The translations under genes and the position numbers were made by a program. A DNA stretch of 62,394 nucleotides. It comes from JANMDS01 sp031430575 (lineage in GTDB: Bacteria; Pseudomonadota; Gammaproteobacteria; Burkholderiales; Casimicrobiaceae). This document shows, one piece after another, positions 59,497 to 62,394 of the stretch (position 1 is its first letter; each line of letters begins with the position of its first letter). The stretch covers positions 1 through 62,394 of the forward strand of contig JANPBT010000078.1 in assembly GCA_031430575.1 (NCBI GenBank). The letters run 5' to 3'. The notes below the pieces were generated by a model. That model did not search any database, was not told where the DNA came from, and saw only the letters and a program-made list of their open reading frames with translations.

Positions 59497-61386
59497 CTAG
59501 GCGACACGCGCGGCAAGTGTTTCCCAGCGGGCGAGTTTCTGTGCTATTTTCGATTCGATGGTGGGAATCCGGGCGTTAAGTGACGCAGCTTGCTTGGCAT
59601 CTGTGCGGAAAATTTCGCCGCCGTTGAGCGTTTTCAATACATTGCGCTGCTCTTGTTCGAGCGCATCAATTTCATCGGGTAGCTGATCAAGTTCGCGTTG
59701 CTCTTTGAAGGAAAGCTTGGGTTTCCGTGCAGGATCATCGTCACGCTTGATGGGTTGTTGCGACGCGGTAATTGATACCTGCGGCGCAGTTTCTTTGCTT
59801 TTAAGCGAATTCATCAGTGCGCGTTGGGCTTTCCAATCGGTCACGCCACCTTCGTATTCGCGCCAAACACCCTTTTCTTCAGCAACCAATAAGCTCGTGA
59901 CGACACCGTCAAGAAAGGCACGGTCGTGACTGACGATCAATACAGTCCCAGGATAGTTACCGAGGAGCTCCTCAAGTAGCTCGAGCGTATCAATATCAAG
60001 ATCGTTAGTGGGCTCATCTAAAACGAGCACGTTCGCGGGACGGGCAAAAAGCCTTGCGAGTAGTAGGCGATTGCGTTCGCCACCTGAGAGCGTTGAAACG
60101 GGCGAATTTGCGCGTTCGGGCGCAAACAGAAAGTCGCTCAAATAGCTCATGACGTGCTTGCGCGCGCCCGCTATTTCAATCCACTCGCTGCCCGGGCTGA
60201 TGAACTCGACAAGCGTTGCGTTTACATCGAGCGCATCGCGCATTTGATCGAAATACGCGACAGTAACGTTGGTGCCTGTGCGGATCCCGCCCGAATCAGC
60301 AGTTTCTTCGCCAAGAATCATTCGCAAAATAGTCGACTTACCTGCACCGTTGCTCCCGATAAGGCCAAGCTTATCGCCTCTCAGTACGGTCAACGATAAA
60401 TCTTCGCAAATAACAATATCGCCAAATCGCTTATTGACGTTGGTGAGTTCCGCAACGAGCTTCCCGGAGCGCGCGCCTGCATCCAAATCCAACCGTACAA
60501 GCCCTACTTGACTTCGACGCTCGAGGCGGCGCTCGCGCATCACTTCAAGGCGAGAAATTCGGCTCACGCTGCGCGTCCTGCGTCCTTCAACGCCTTTACG
60601 AATCCAAACTTCCTCTTGTTTTAGAAGCTTATTTTCCTTCGCTGTCATCACACTTTCATGCGCGAGCTGGGCTTCCTTTTCAACAAGATATGCTGCGTAG
60701 TTCCCTTCATAACTGTTAAGTTTGCCTCGATCAAGCTCAACAATTTTGGTCGCAACGTTATCCAAAAATGCTCGATCATGCGTTACGAACATGACCGACC
60801 CACGATAATTAGTGATGAGCCCTTCGAGCCACTCAATCGCGTGCATGTCGAGGTGATTCGTAGGCTCGTCCAGCAAAAGCAATTCGGGCTGCGCGACGAG
60901 TGCCTGCGCAAGCGCAACGCGCTTTTTCATTCCGCCAGATAGATCGCCAATTAGTCGAGTGCCATCGAGACCTAGATTGGTCAGCGCGGTTTCGACGCGT
61001 TGCTCCCATGTCCAACCATCCCTTGCATCGATTTCTGTTTGTAATTGATCCAACAAATGCATCTCTTCATGGGTAATGTTTTCGTACCGACTTCGGAGAG
61101 CTTTAATCTCGCTTAGACCTTCGCTTACCGCCTCGAAAATCGTATGTTCGTTTTCTAGCGCTGGTTCTTGCGGAACGTATGCTATCTGGAGACTGTGCTG
61201 GGTGTTGATGGTGCCTGAGTCGCAGGCGATGAGGTTTGCGAGGATTTTGAGCAGTGAGGATTTGCCTGTGCCGTTGCGGCCGATCAGGCCGATGCGCTCG
61301 CAGGGTTCGATGGACAGATTAGCGTTATCGAGGATGGGCCAATGTCCGAAGGCGAGCTCGGCGTTGCGAAGCGACAGGATGGACAT
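59497..61386 (-). CDS. uup: ABC-F family ATPase, Uup type
   Basis: A 629-residue soluble protein with two ABC domains and no membrane part. The start at 61386 (MSILSLRNAELAFGHWPIL) is the usual one; an upstream ATG gives 15 extra residues. Domain one has GRNGTGKSSLLK near 36 and LSGGMKKRVALAQALVAQPELLLLDEPTNHLD near 155. The linker and signature helix follow near 220-310. Domain two has GSNGAGKSTILRM near 350 and STLSGGERNRLLLARLFARPANVLVLDEPTNDLD near 432. The C-terminal coiled coil (ELDQLPDEIDALEQEQRNVLKTL) is typical of Uup. These proteins act on ribosomes or DNA precise excision. A repeat encodes TAPQVS. Confidence 0.88.
   Translation of the reverse strand: MSILSLRNAELAFGHWPILDNANLSIEPCERIGLIGRNGTGKSSLLKILANLIACDSGTINTQHSLQIAYVPQEPALENEHTIFEAVSEGLSEIKALRSRYENITHEEMHLLDQLQTEIDARDGWTWEQRVETALTNLGLDGTRLIGDLSGGMKKRVALAQALVAQPELLLLDEPTNHLDMHAIEWLEGLITNYRGSVMFVTHDRAFLDNVATKIVELDRGKLNSYEGNYAAYLVEKEAQLAHESVMTAKENKLLKQEEVWIRKGVEGRRTRSVSRISRLEVMRERRLERRSQVGLVRLDLDAGARSGKLVAELTNVNKRFGDIVICEDLSLTVLRGDKLGLIGSNGAGKSTILRMILGEETADSGGIRTGTNVTVAYFDQMRDALDVNATLVEFISPGSEWIEIAGARKHVMSYLSDFLFAPERANSPVSTLSGGERNRLLLARLFARPANVLVLDEPTNDLDIDTLELLEELLGNYPGTVLIVSHDRAFLDGVVTSLLVAEEKGVWREYEGGVTDWKAQRALMNSLKSKETAPQVSITASQQPIKRDDDPARKPKLSFKEQRELDQLPDEIDALEQEQRNVLKTLNGGEIFRTDAKQAASLNARIPTIESKIAQKLARWETLAARVA
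59776..59789 (+). repeat. Dispersed repeat core, inside the ABC-F gene
   Basis: Exact core, antisense to the gene, encoding ETAPQV in the C-terminal linker. Confidence 0.9.
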
Positions 61387-61435
61387 GGTTGTGGGTAGAG
61401 TGGGGTAGAAGTGGTTTGTCTGAGCGCCCAAGCAA

Positions 61436-61459
61436 ATCGGCGCTCTACTGAGCGCCGAT
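61436..61459 (-). terminator. Hairpin downstream of the rRNA genes
   Basis: A perfect 10-base stem (ATCGGCGCTC / GAGCGCCGAT) with a 4-base loop, about 175 bases after the 5S gene and before the ABC-F start. On the minus strand it is followed by TTTGCTT. It may end the rRNA transcript. It is unrelated to the dispersed repeat. Confidence 0.5.
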
Positions 61460-61633
61460 GCGGAAAGTGCAAGTGCAAGATTTACTTTTGGGCTTTGCCT
61501 TAGCGATTTAAATCTAACTCGGTATCAAGCGACGTGGCTGCTTAACTAACCACTGCTGCAACAGCAACAACAACAGCCGCCACTGGGATATCGATTTAAT
61601 TCTAAATAAACTGCTAAAGCAAACATAATGGGG

Positions 61634-61750
61634 GAGTCTGACGCTGTCCTACTTTCACGCGGGTTGCCGCACTATCATTGGCGCTGAGGCGTTTCACGGT
61701 CCTGTTCGGGATGGGAAGGGGTGGTGCCACCTTGCTATGGGCGTCAGACT
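61634..61750 (-). rRNA. rrf: 5S ribosomal RNA
   Basis: On the minus strand the sequence starts GTCTGACGCCCATAGCAAGG, contains CCTTCCCATCCCGAACAGGA and GGAGTCTGAC-type ends; the terminal stem pairs GTCTGACG (61742-61749) with CGTCAGAC (61636-61643). About 117 bases. Ends are approximate. Confidence 0.93.
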
Positions 61751-61977
61751 TAAACGGTACGCTGACTCGCCTGACTTCACGTAGCAGTGCAAGGCACACG
61801 CAACGCTCGTTTTTAGGCGAATCATCGTTTGGAAGAAGTAAGTTTGTGTCTGGGCGACAGAATGAAGTGTTTCAAATTTTATGAATCAATGAGCATCGTA
61901 CTGTTCTATCGCTTTTACTGAATTGATCATCTTTTTCAGATGCACAATCCACAAGCTGTGTAGATATGTAGAGCTAT
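61751..61977 (-). other. 23S-5S rRNA spacer
   Basis: About 227 bases between 23S and 5S rRNA, without a tRNA gene. It is rather AT-rich, and no coding frame was recognised. Processing stems probably lie here but were not resolved. Confidence 0.6.

Positions 61978-62394
<417 letters not shown>

Noticed and set aside
756..59789. Reading the dispersed repeat as a CRISPR array or REP/RAYT element
   Set aside because: Copies are not regularly spaced, half are inside genes, and no cas or RAYT transposase gene is present.
61614..61799. Small open frames over the 5S rRNA
   Set aside because: They lie across rRNA and the spacer and have no start signals.

Overview
This window looks like chromosome of a betaproteobacterium (Burkholderiales-like). 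The evidence is a moderately high GC content, the prmA / zinc-ribbon-DUF3426 pair, xseB-ispA-dxs in one operon, a hemJ gene, a UgpC/UgpQ pair and a Uup-type ABC-F protein. No IS element, prophage, tRNA or CRISPR array was seen. The right end holds the 3' end of a 23S rRNA gene and a 5S rRNA gene, both on the minus strand.

Layout. 0-2 kb: a double-glycine-leader peptide gene with a CvaA/HlyD-type adaptor (candidate microcin export locus, truncated by the window edge). 2.5-15 kb: housekeeping genes (ilvE, GNAT, lipase-like hydrolase, prmA, DUF3426, VanZ, 2Fe-2S ferredoxin, hydrolase, NodIJ-like ABC exporter, hemJ, an RlmL-type methyltransferase with a repetitive Arg/Pro-rich N-terminus, pncB). 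15.3-18.8 kb: a secreted DUF1800/DUF1501 pair. 18.8-31 kb: a complete-looking C3-sulfonate catabolic cluster: GntR regulator, two DHPS 2-dehydrogenases, HpsN, a TRAP transporter and SuyAB on the minus strand, with SlcC, a DUF4440-like protein and ComC divergent on the plus strand. Together these should import dihydroxypropanesulfonate and/or sulfolactate, interconvert stereoisomers, and release sulfite and pyruvate. 31-39 kb: an S9 peptidase, a LytS/LytTR two-component pair, dxs, ispA and xseB joined mostly by 4-bp overlaps. 39-46 kb: a Rieske oxygenase, an EcoRV-like restriction-modification pair, sseA, a trypsin-like protease, and an ABM / NIPSNAP / regulator operon. 46-62 kb: rmuC, DUF2891, a zinc-ribbon protein, ugpQ/ugpC, dnaE, a TonB-dependent receptor, a DinG-type helicase, hsp20, an ABC-F ATPase and rRNA genes.

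The most striking feature is a dispersed short sequence with consensus AATACCTGCGGCGCAGATT. By eye I count 43 exact copies of its 14-base core TACCTGCGGCGCAG on either strand (about one per 1.45 kb) plus about ten one-mismatch copies. Twenty-two exact copies lie inside protein-coding genes, in several reading frames and both orientations (encoding IPAAQ, TCGAD, LRRR, CAAG or APQV). Most of the rest form inverted pairs between genes, several placed as transcription terminators. This is the pattern of a DNA uptake sequence as known in Neisseriaceae and Pasteurellaceae, with a different sequence. I know of no description of it, but I could not search. The EcoRV-like island lacks the repeat, as recently acquired DNA would.
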